A model generated the notes under the pieces. The model had not been told where the DNA came from and did no database searches. It saw nothing but the letters and a program-made list of their open reading frames with translations. The position numbers were made by a program, and so were the translations under genes. From the NCBI RefSeq assembly GCF_034096925.1, contig NZ_JAWZSQ010000014.1, positions 62,001-126,000 of the forward strand: DNA of 64,000 bases. Reading direction: 5' to 3'. Shown piece after piece: positions 8,707 through 15,362 of the stretch (its first letter is position 1; every line of letters begins with the position of its first letter). This DNA is from Patulibacter defluvii (GTDB taxonomy: Bacteria > Actinomycetota > Thermoleophilia > Solirubrobacterales > Solirubrobacteraceae).

Positions 8707-8737
8707 TTCAAGCGATGTCGGTTGCTTGAAAAGCAAC
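8707..8737. promoter_or_regulatory. Overlapping inverted repeats, probable operator of the opu-type operon and iclR-type gene
   Basis: Two interlocked inverted repeats sit in the gap between the divergent transporter operon and IclR gene: TTCAAGC (8707-8713) with GCTTGAA (8724-8730), and GTTGCTT (8721-8727) with AAGCAAC (8731-8737). They share the GCTT half-site and are strikingly A/T-richer than the surroundings. An IclR dimer-of-dimers site is the natural reading. Confidence 0.55.
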
Positions 8738-8794
8738 ACTTGGGTGCGGTACGCCATCTGACGCGCGGTCGCGGCGACCGTCAGACTGTTCGCC

Positions 8795-9646
8795 GTGGCC
8801 ACCAGCGCTCCCGACCCGGACCCCCTGTCGACGCCGACCGCCGCCGGTCGGGCGCCGCGCGCGCTGCGGCTGACCCGCGACCTCGACCTGCTGCGGGGGC
8901 TGGCCTCCGACCCCTCCGACGAGGGGATCGGCGTCGTCCGGCTGGCGAACCTGATCGGGCGCGAGAAGAGCCAGGTCTCGCGCAGCCTGCGGGCGCTGGT
9001 CGAGGCCGGCCTGGTCGAGCGCGACCCCGCCAGCGGCCGCTTCCGGCTCGGGCTGGAGCTGTACGCGCTGGCCGCGGCGACCGCCCAGCGGCGGCTGCTG
9101 GCGGTCGCCCCCGAGGTCCTGCGCCACGTCGCCGCCGACCTCGACGAGACGGTCCACCTGTGCGCGCTCCACGGCACCGACGTGCTGACGCTGCGGTCGG
9201 AATCGCCGCCGGCGCGGGCGACCGCCTGGGGCGCCTGGGAGGGCGAGACCGCCCCCGCCCACGCGACCAGCGCCGGCCGCGTGCTGCTGGCCGGCCTCAG
9301 CCCCGCCGGCCTGCGCGAGCGCTACGGGCGGGCGGCGCTCGACGGGGCGCCGCGCAGCCGCGTCCACTCGCTGAGCGAGCTGGAGCAGGCGCTGGCCGAC
9401 GTCCGCCTGCACGGGCGGGCGATCGTCCGCGAGGAGCACGAGGAGGGCGCGATCGGGATCTCGGCGCCGGTCCACGACTTCCGCGGCGAGTCGGTGGCGG
9501 CGATCAACGTCAGCGGCGCCCGGCGGACGCTCGAGCCGCGGGTCGACGAGGTGGTCGCGCGGGTGGTCGACGGCGCCGCGCGGCTGTCGCGGCTGCTCGG
9601 GGCGCGGACGACCAGCGACAACGCGGTCCCCCACCGCCCGACCTGA
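8795..9646 (+). CDS. IclR family transcriptional regulator
   Basis: Encodes 283 residues from a GTG start. An N-terminal winged helix-turn-helix (about 30-95) reads VVRLANLIGREKSQVSRSLRALVEAGLVERD; the C-terminal IclR effector domain has ETVHLCALHGTDVLTLRSE, the TSAGRVLLAGL segment and EEGAIGISAPVHD. It is divergent from the osmoprotectant transporter and the shared gap carries overlapping inverted repeats, so it probably regulates that operon and itself. IclR proteins usually bind small organic acids or catabolic intermediates; a link to betaine or choline breakdown is possible but not shown. Confidence 0.9.
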   Translation: MATSAPDPDPLSTPTAAGRAPRALRLTRDLDLLRGLASDPSDEGIGVVRLANLIGREKSQVSRSLRALVEAGLVERDPASGRFRLGLELYALAAATAQRRLLAVAPEVLRHVAADLDETVHLCALHGTDVLTLRSESPPARATAWGAWEGETAPAHATSAGRVLLAGLSPAGLRERYGRAALDGAPRSRVHSLSELEQALADVRLHGRAIVREEHEEGAIGISAPVHDFRGESVAAINVSGARRTLEPRVDEVVARVVDGAARLSRLLGARTTSDNAVPHRPT

Positions 9647-9667
9647 GCCGGGGCGGCGGGGCCGCGG

Positions 9668-11044
9668 TCAGCCCTCGGGGTCGAGCTCGAAGGCGACGCC
9701 GGCGATGTCGACCTCGTCGCCGCCCTCGAAGCCGGCCTCGCGGAGGGCGTCGATCACGCCCATCTTCCGCAGCCGCGACTCCAGGTACTCGAGCGCCTCC
9801 TCGTTCTCGAGGTCGTGGCGCTTCAGCAGCCGCTCGACGCCGGGGCCGCTGACGGCGAACCCGACCGGGGTGGTGGCGACCCGCCAGTCGCGGTCGGCGC
9901 TGGGGCGGTAGACGCGGTGCTCGGCCAGCGACTCGATCGTGGCGTCGAGGATCAGCGCGTCGTCGACCTGCCGCACGGGGACGGTCCGCAGCAGCAGCGC
10001 CCGCAGCTCGTCGAGCCCGATCGCGGTCGCGCTCGAGGTGACCAGGACCGGGACGTCGGCCGGCGCGTCGGGATCGAGCTCCCACTCCGGCAGCGGCCGG
10101 CCGTCGGCGTCGAGCCGCTCCCCGTCGGGGCCGCGGCGGCCGTTCAGCCGCTCGCTCCAGGCGGCGACGGCGGCGTCGGCGACCTCGGGGGCGACCAGGT
10201 CGGCCTTGCTCAGCACCAGCACCCGCGGCAGCGCGGCCAGCCGCTCGTCGTAGGCGGCGATCTCGGCCTCGATCGCGGCGTGGTTGGCGATCGGGTCGCT
10301 GCCGTCGAGCGGCTGCAGGTCGAGCACGTGGACCAGCAGCCGGCAGCGCTCGACGTGGGCCAGGAACTCGTGGCCCAGGCCCTTGCCCTCGCTGGCGCCC
10401 TCGATCAGGCCGGGGATGTCGGCCACCACCAGCTGCCGCTCCTCGCCCTGGATCGTGCCGAGGACCGGCTCGAGGGTGGTGAAGGGGTAGTCGGCGACCT
10501 TCGGCGCGGCGCGGGTGATCCGCGACAGCAGCGACGACTTGCCCGCGTTCGGCAGCCCGATCAGGCCGACGTCGGCCAGCAGCTTCAGCCGCAGCTCGAT
10601 CCACCCCTCCTCCCCCTCCAGGCCGTGCTCGCGGAAGCGCGGGCTCTGGCGGGTCGGGGTGGCGAAGCGGGCGTTGCCGCGGCCGCCGGAGCCGCCGCGG
10701 GCGATCCGGACCCGCTGGCCGGGGACGATCAGGTCGTGGAGCGCGCCGTCGAGGCCGGTCACCTGGGTGCCCGGCGGGACCTTGATCACCAGGTCCTCGC
10801 CGTCGTGGCCCTTGCGCAACGCGCCCTCGCCGTGGCGGCCGCGGGGGGCCTTGAAGTGGACCCGGCGGCTGAACGACTGCAGGTCGCGCAGCGAGTCGTC
10901 GCAGACCACCTCGACGTTGGCGCCGCGGCCGCCGTCGCCGCCGTCCGGCCCGCCCTTCGGCACGTGCGCCTCGCGGCGGAACGACATGCAGCCGTCGCCG
11001 CCGTGGCCACCCTGGACGAAGATCCGCGCGCTGTCGGAGAGCAC
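9668..11044 (-). CDS. obgE: Obg GTPase
   Basis: Encodes 458 residues. An N-terminal Obg fold is rich in glycine (VQGGHGGDGCMSFRREA, GGSGGRGN). The GTPase domain has G1 GLPNAGKSS, G2/G3 with YPFTTLEP and VADIPGLIEGAS, and NKxD-like SKAD. A C-terminal OCT domain follows (VERLLKRHDLENEEALEYLE). Obg binds the large ribosomal subunit and couples its assembly to nucleotide state. The GTG at 11044 fits the family N terminus; the frame stays open far upstream without similarity. It is normally directly downstream of rpmA, but here about 3.7 kb of other genes intervene. Confidence 0.95.
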   Translation of the reverse strand: MLSDSARIFVQGGHGGDGCMSFRREAHVPKGGPDGGDGGRGANVEVVCDDSLRDLQSFSRRVHFKAPRGRHGEGALRKGHDGEDLVIKVPPGTQVTGLDGALHDLIVPGQRVRIARGGSGGRGNARFATPTRQSPRFREHGLEGEEGWIELRLKLLADVGLIGLPNAGKSSLLSRITRAAPKVADYPFTTLEPVLGTIQGEERQLVVADIPGLIEGASEGKGLGHEFLAHVERCRLLVHVLDLQPLDGSDPIANHAAIEAEIAAYDERLAALPRVLVLSKADLVAPEVADAAVAAWSERLNGRRGPDGERLDADGRPLPEWELDPDAPADVPVLVTSSATAIGLDELRALLLRTVPVRQVDDALILDATIESLAEHRVYRPSADRDWRVATTPVGFAVSGPGVERLLKRHDLENEEALEYLESRLRKMGVIDALREAGFEGGDEVDIAGVAFELDPEG

Positions 11045-11118
11045 CCGTTGATGGTCGCAGGCGCGCCCCCGCCTCGCGTGGCGGGCGTCCGCGCGGAAGC
11101 CCCCGCCCGCCCGCCGAC

Positions 11119-11278
11119 CACCAACCAGCCGACCTACCAACCAGCCGGCCCAGTCCGCCACCCCTCCGCCAGTCCGCCACCCCTCCGCCGCTCCAGGGGT
11201 TTGGCGCGTGGTGCCGGTTGGACGAGCCGGGCGTGCCACACCCCGTCGCGCGTCCGGGGGTGGGGCGCGTGGTGCCGG
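11119..11278. repeat. Short direct repeats downstream of the AbiEi/DUF559 gene
   Basis: This gap between obgE and the gene at 11290 holds a perfect 19-base tandem duplication (11151-11169 and 11170-11188), two copies of ACCAACCAGCCG just before it, and two copies of GCGCGTGGTGCCGG (11204-11217, 11265-11278). The last motif occurs again, inverted, at 12264-12277 inside the 5' part of the neighbouring gene. No gene is evident here. Confidence 0.7.
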
Positions 11279-11289
11279 CGGCCGCCGGA

Positions 11290-12432
11290 TCACCCGCCGG
11301 CGGCACCGGAGCGCCGCTCCCCGCCCGCGACGGCGAGGACGGTCGCGAGCACGGCGACCACCGTCTCGGGATGGTCGTGCAGGTCCTCCCACACGATCGG
11401 CACGACGCGGTACCCGGCGGCCTGCAGGCGCGCGAGCTTGCGCCGGTCGCGGCGGAAGGCGAAGCGGTCGCCGTGGAACGCGTAGCCGTCGAACTCGGCA
11501 ACGACGCGCTGATCGCGCCAGACGACGTCGACCTCGAAGCCGGCGACGGTCGCGTTCGTCGCCGCCCGCGGCAGGCCGCTGCGCCGCAGCAGCTCGACCA
11601 GCAACCGCTCGGCGACCGAGCGATCGAATGCCGGACCGACGCACAGCACGCAGCCCAGCGTCCGCAGCCCCGGATGGCCGGGCGAGCGTGCCATCAGGCT
11701 CCGTGCCTCTCCCTCCGAGGTCAACCCGGCCCGGATCGCCTCGGCCAACGCCCGCTCGCTGAACGCAGCCGTCGTGCTGGCCGCCAGGTCGAGGACGGTG
11801 CGGGCCGCCGACGTCACCGGGATCGGCCCGATCCACCGCAGGTCGCGGGGATCGAGCGACCCGACGCGGTGCCGGCGGACGCCGGGCCGGACCCCCGGAT
11901 TGCGCCCGATGACGGTCACGTCGACCTGCTCGTCGGCGCGCTCGCGGGTGCCGGCGGGGAGGATCGACCACAGTCGAGCCGCGGTCCCGTGGCTGACCAG
12001 GGCGTCGGGCGACACCGCGAGCACCGCCGCCATCGCCGTGCCCTCGGAGGACACGAGCCGGTGGCCGACCGCGTAGACGCCCCGGTGCAGCCGATGGAGC
12101 CGCCCGACGCGGGTACGGTGCTCGATGCCGGCCCGCGTGATGCCGCAGGCGAGCAGCTGCGGACGGCCGATCACGCCGTGCTGCTGCTCGGCGTACCACG
12201 CGACGCCCCGGTCGCCGGTCGCCGCGGCCGGCCGGCGCTCGTCGTCGACCCCCGCCCGGACGACCGGCACCACGCGCCGCACCTCGCTGCCCACGCGGGG
12301 CGTGGCGTCCTCGGCTCGTCTGGCGGGGCGGGTGCGCCACACCCGGCGCGCGGCGGGCCGCCGTGGCGTCTGGGGCTGGCTGGCGCGGGGCGACGTCCGG
12401 GGCTGGCCGGCGCGGGGGGTCGGTCGGAGCAT
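11290..12432 (-). CDS. AbiEi antitoxin-like / DUF559 endonuclease-like protein
   Basis: Encodes up to 380 residues. Residues about 77-130 match the AbiEi-type N-terminal wing (AEQQHGVIGRPQLLACGIT, LHRGVYAVGH). The C-terminal 100 residues resemble DUF559, a Vsr/PD-(D/E)xK-like nuclease fold: FEVDVVWRDQRVVAEFDGY with E and D in nuclease-like positions, then FRRDRRKLARLQAAGYRVV. Such fusions are frequent solitary genes in some actinobacteria and no toxin partner is next to it. The first about 70 residues are low-complexity and repetitive; translation probably begins downstream, for example at a GTG near 12282 or 12273. Confidence 0.7.
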   Translation of the reverse strand: MLRPTPRAGQPRTSPRASQPQTPRRPAARRVWRTRPARRAEDATPRVGSEVRRVVPVVRAGVDDERRPAAATGDRGVAWYAEQQHGVIGRPQLLACGITRAGIEHRTRVGRLHRLHRGVYAVGHRLVSSEGTAMAAVLAVSPDALVSHGTAARLWSILPAGTRERADEQVDVTVIGRNPGVRPGVRRHRVGSLDPRDLRWIGPIPVTSAARTVLDLAASTTAAFSERALAEAIRAGLTSEGEARSLMARSPGHPGLRTLGCVLCVGPAFDRSVAERLLVELLRRSGLPRAATNATVAGFEVDVVWRDQRVVAEFDGYAFHGDRFAFRRDRRKLARLQAAGYRVVPIVWEDLHDHPETVVAVLATVLAVAGGERRSGAAGG

Positions 12433-12563
12433 GGCGGCAGGATGACCGCCGTTCGCGGCCGCGCTCGGACCGCGGCCGAACCGGCATCGGTCCGGCGCGA
12501 AGTCGTCGCAGGACGTCCCACCGCCGTCACGACCGCCGCCGGTCGGGCTGGGAGACTCGCGCC

Positions 12564-13259
12564 ATGGCCGACGACCAGCGGGTCCTCTTCATCACCGGCG
12601 CGTCCTCGGGGATCGGGGCCGCCACCGCCAGCGCCGCCCTCGACGCCGGCTGGCGGGTGGCGCTCTGCGCTCGCTCGCCGGCCAAGCTCGAGCACCTGGC
12701 CCAGGAGCTCGGCGCCGGCGACCGGGTCCTGACCGCCCCCGCCGACGTCACCGTCTGGGAGGAGCTGGAGGCGGCCGTCGCGCACGTCTCGGCGCGCTTC
12801 GGGCGGATCGACGCCGTCTTCGCCAACGCCGGCTTCGGGGCCAAGCGCGGGTTCCTGGAGGAGACGCCCGAGCAGTGGCGCTCGATGGTCCTGACCAACG
12901 TCTACGGGGCCGCGCTGACGATCCGGGCGACGATGCCGACGATCGTCGCCGCCCGCGGCCACGTGCTGCTGACCGGCTCGGTCGCCGGCCGCCGGGCGCT
13001 GCCGGGCAGCCTCTACTCGGCGACCAAGTTCGCCGTCGGGGCGATGGCCGAGTCGCTGCGCCAGGAGCTGAACGGCAGCGGCGCCCGCGTGACCCTGATC
13101 GCTCCCGGGATGGTCGACACCTCGTTCTTCGACAGCGCCCCGGAGATCGAGGCGCTGCGGCCCGAGGACGTCGCCGGGGCCGTGCTCTGGGCGCTCGGCC
13201 AGCCGCCCCACGTCGACGTCAACGAGATCCTGCTGCGCCCGACGGCGCAGGACGGCTAG
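12564..13259 (+). CDS. Short-chain dehydrogenase/reductase
   Basis: Encodes 231 residues. It shows the classical SDR signature: cofactor loop TGASSGIGAAT, NAG in FANAGFGAK, catalytic serine in LLTGSVAGRRA and the Y-x-x-x-K pair in YSATKFAV. The position of basic residues after the loop (CARSPAKLE) suggests NADP(H). Substrate unknown. The ATG at 12564 follows GGGAG at a suitable distance. Its stop overlaps the stop of the convergent gene through a shared CTAG. Confidence 0.9.
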   Translation: MADDQRVLFITGASSGIGAATASAALDAGWRVALCARSPAKLEHLAQELGAGDRVLTAPADVTVWEELEAAVAHVSARFGRIDAVFANAGFGAKRGFLEETPEQWRSMVLTNVYGAALTIRATMPTIVAARGHVLLTGSVAGRRALPGSLYSATKFAVGAMAESLRQELNGSGARVTLIAPGMVDTSFFDSAPEIEALRPEDVAGAVLWALGQPPHVDVNEILLRPTAQDG

Positions 13260-13648
13260 GCCCCGTTCGCCGCCTGCATCCCGCGGCTGGCGACCAGGCA
13301 GAGCGCGGCGGCGCTGCCGGCGACGACGCTGGTGCCCGCGACGCCGGCCCGCGGCAACGAGCGGGCGGCGGCGAGCGTCGCCGTCAGGTCGACGATGTCG
13401 GCGAAGGCGCTGGTGCGGGCCCAGCGGTAGCCGCGGTCGGGATCGCCGGCGGTGTGGATCTGGGCCATCCCGATCAGCGCGTCGCGGATCCCGAGGCCGC
13501 GGAGGGCGACCTGGGCGGCCGGCGTCGTGCCCGCCTCGCCCAGCCACGGTCGGGCGGCGCGGTCGGGCACGGCCAGCAGCGCCACCCCGACGGCGATCCG
13601 GCCGGCGCCGATCAGGCGCGAGAGGTTGGCGGGCGTCAGCGCGGGCAT
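13256..13648 (-). CDS. Small membrane protein, DUF4267-like
   Basis: Encodes 130 residues with about four hydrophobic segments (RIAVGVALLAVPD, VALRGLGIRDALIGMAQ, DIVDLTATLAAA, AALCLVASRGMQ). The conserved-looking GLGIRD and the arrangement of helices are reminiscent of DUF4267 proteins, but the assignment is tentative and no function is known. It is convergent with the SDR and shares its stop region. Confidence 0.6.
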   Translation of the reverse strand: MPALTPANLSRLIGAGRIAVGVALLAVPDRAARPWLGEAGTTPAAQVALRGLGIRDALIGMAQIHTAGDPDRGYRWARTSAFADIVDLTATLAAARSLPRAGVAGTSVVAGSAAALCLVASRGMQAANGA

Positions 13649-13654
13649 GCGCGC

Positions 13655-13660
13655 ACCCTA
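13655..13660 (-). promoter_or_regulatory. Leaderless-type -10 box for the DUF4267-like gene
   Basis: On the minus strand TAGGGT ends 6 bases before the ATG at 13648, the spacing expected for a leaderless transcript. Confidence 0.45.
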
Positions 13661-13709
13661 CGCGGCCGCGGAACGGCCCGCGCGTTCCCGCTACCGTTCG
13701 CGGAGGCCG

Positions 13710-14660
13710 ATGACCGCGACGTGGTTCCTCCCCGACCTCTGGCAGGACTACGTCCAGGAGCCCGGGCGACAGGGCATCTTCCTGGTGCTGGCGGCGTTCC
13801 TCGGGTCGTTCGTCTTCATCCGCACCAGCGCGCGGATGGCCCGTAGCGAGCGGTTCCCCTGGTGGCCGGGCAGCGTGGTCACCGACAGCGGCGTCCACCT
13901 GCACCACCTGGTCTGGGGGATCGTGCTGATGATGGCCGGCGGCACGCTCGGCTTCGCCCTCAACGGCCAGCCGCCCTGGTTCGAGGTCAGCGCGGTGCTG
14001 TTCGGGATCGGCGTCGGGCTGACCTTCGACGAGTTCGCGCTCTGGGTCTACCTGCGCGACGTCTACTGGGCGCGCGAGGGCCGGACCTCGATCGACGCGG
14101 TCGCCGTCACCGCCGCCTTCATGGGCCTGGTCTTCCTCGGCGTCAACCCGTTGCAGTTCAGCGGCGACGACGTCACCAGCACCCTCTACTCGGCCGGCTA
14201 CTCGCTGCTGGTGCTGACGATCAGCGGCATCTGCTTCGCCAAGTCGCGGTTCCTGCACGGCTTCGCGTCGTTCGTGCTGCCGCCGGTCGGGCTCTGGGCG
14301 GTCGTCCGCCTGGGGAAGCCGACCTCGCCCTGGGCCCGCTGGCGCTACGGCGACCGCGATCCGCGACGGCAGCAGCAGTCGCTCGAGCGCTTCGGCCCCC
14401 ACCGCCGCACCGCCCGGATCGTCGAGTGGCTGCGCCAGGCGGTCGGCGGCGTCGCCCACCCGGGCCACGAGCCGGACGCGCTGCTCCAGCGCGAGGCCGA
14501 CCTCTCCCGCGCCCGCGAGCGCGAGGCCGCCGCCTACCGCCGCGCCGCCGACGCCGTGCGGGCCCGGGCGGACGCCGAGGAGCAGTACCGCGCCGCCCTC
14601 GACGACCAGCACGGCGAGCCGGCCGACCCGCAGCTGCCGGCCTCCGGCGACCGCGGCTGA
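13710..14660 (+). CDS. Conserved integral membrane protein with C-terminal coiled coil
   Basis: Encodes 316 residues from an ATG with GGAGG four bases upstream. About six hydrophobic helices occupy residues 20-200, including a SGVHLHHLVWGIVLMMAGG segment with paired histidines and LTFDEFALWVYLRDVYW, both looking conserved. Residues about 245-316 are charged and helical (EADLSRARERE, ARADAEEQYRAAL), probably cytoplasmic coiled coil. I recognise the style of actinobacterial integral membrane proteins but not a characterised function. Confidence 0.75.
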   Translation: MTATWFLPDLWQDYVQEPGRQGIFLVLAAFLGSFVFIRTSARMARSERFPWWPGSVVTDSGVHLHHLVWGIVLMMAGGTLGFALNGQPPWFEVSAVLFGIGVGLTFDEFALWVYLRDVYWAREGRTSIDAVAVTAAFMGLVFLGVNPLQFSGDDVTSTLYSAGYSLLVLTISGICFAKSRFLHGFASFVLPPVGLWAVVRLGKPTSPWARWRYGDRDPRRQQQSLERFGPHRRTARIVEWLRQAVGGVAHPGHEPDALLQREADLSRAREREAAAYRRAADAVRARADAEEQYRAALDDQHGEPADPQLPASGDRG

Positions 14661-14694
14661 CCCACCGCGCCCGGCCGCGCCGGCCCCGCAACGA

Positions 14695-14720
14695 CGACGG
14701 CCCGCCGAAGCGGGCCGTCG
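14695..14720. terminator. Hairpin between convergent genes
   Basis: A perfect 11-base stem (CGACGGCCCGC / GCGGGCCGTCG) closed by CGAA lies between the membrane gene and rpmA. No U-tract follows on either strand, as is common in high-GC actinobacteria. It probably serves both transcripts. Confidence 0.7.
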
Positions 14721-14743
14721 AGACTGCAGATGCGGTGCGGGCG

Positions 14744-15022
14744 TCAGTCGGCGGCGACGGCCGGCTGCTCCGCCGGCTCCTCGACCGAGACGACGCGGCC
14801 GCGCCAGCCGCGGTTGAACGCGACGATGCCGGCGCTCTTGGCGAACAGCGTGTCGTCCTTGCCGATGCCGACGCCCTTGCCCGGCTTGAAGACCGTGCCG
14901 CGCTGGCGGACGATGATCTCGCCGCCGGTGACGACCTGGCCGGCGAACACCTTCACGCCCAGGCGCTGGGCGTTGGAGTCGCGGCCGTTGCGGGAGGAGC
15001 CGAGGCCCTTCTTGTGTGCCAT
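14744..15022 (-). CDS. rpmA: 50S ribosomal protein L27
   Basis: Encodes 92 residues with the invariant start AHKKGLGSSRNGRDSNAQRLGVK (first part shown by MAHKKGLGSSRNGRD) and GKDDTLFAKSAGIV. The N-terminal tail reaches the peptidyl-transferase centre. There is no processed leader peptide as in Firmicutes. It follows rplU by 23 bases in the order rng-rplU-rpmA. The last about 15 residues (EEPAEQPAVAAD) are an acidic tail beyond the core. Confidence 0.97.
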   Translation of the reverse strand: MAHKKGLGSSRNGRDSNAQRLGVKVFAGQVVTGGEIIVRQRGTVFKPGKGVGIGKDDTLFAKSAGIVAFNRGWRGRVVSVEEPAEQPAVAAD

Positions 15023-15045
15023 GAGTCAGTTCTCCGGACGGTCGG

Positions 15046-15351
15046 TCAGGCCGAGATCGAGTCGATGCGGATCCGGGTCAGCGGCTGCCGGTGACCGGTG
15101 GTCCGCTTGTAGCCGCGCTTCGGCTTGAACTTGAAGATGCGGATCTTCGGGCCCTTGACGTGCTCGACGACGGTCGCGCCGACCTTGGCCGACTTGAGCG
15201 CATCGGCCCCGATCGCGACGCTGTCGCCCTTCACCAGCACGGGCTCGAGATCGACCGAGCCACCAGCCTCGACGTCGAGCTTCTCGACCAGGAGCTCCTG
15301 GCCCTGCTCGACGCGGTACTGCTTGCCACCGGTCTTGACGATTGCGTACAT
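15046..15351 (-). CDS. rplU: 50S ribosomal protein L21
   Basis: Encodes 101 residues starting MYAIVKTGGKQYRVEQGQ and ending with the basic segment FKPKRGYKRTTGHRQPLT, both hallmarks of L21, which binds 23S rRNA. It starts 11 bases after the rng stop, and is followed closely by rpmA, so the three form one operon. The start ATG is chosen from family length; the open frame upstream is a shadow of rng. Confidence 0.97.
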   Translation of the reverse strand: MYAIVKTGGKQYRVEQGQELLVEKLDVEAGGSVDLEPVLVKGDSVAIGADALKSAKVGATVVEHVKGPKIRIFKFKPKRGYKRTTGHRQPLTRIRIDSISA

Positions 15352-15362
15352 GCGGATGCGAC

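Noticed and set aside
9668..12487. Reading obgE as part of a 939-residue fusion
   Set aside because: The region upstream of the Obg N terminus is in another frame of the AbiEi/DUF559 gene and intergenic repeats; the Obg fold begins exactly after the GTG at 11044.
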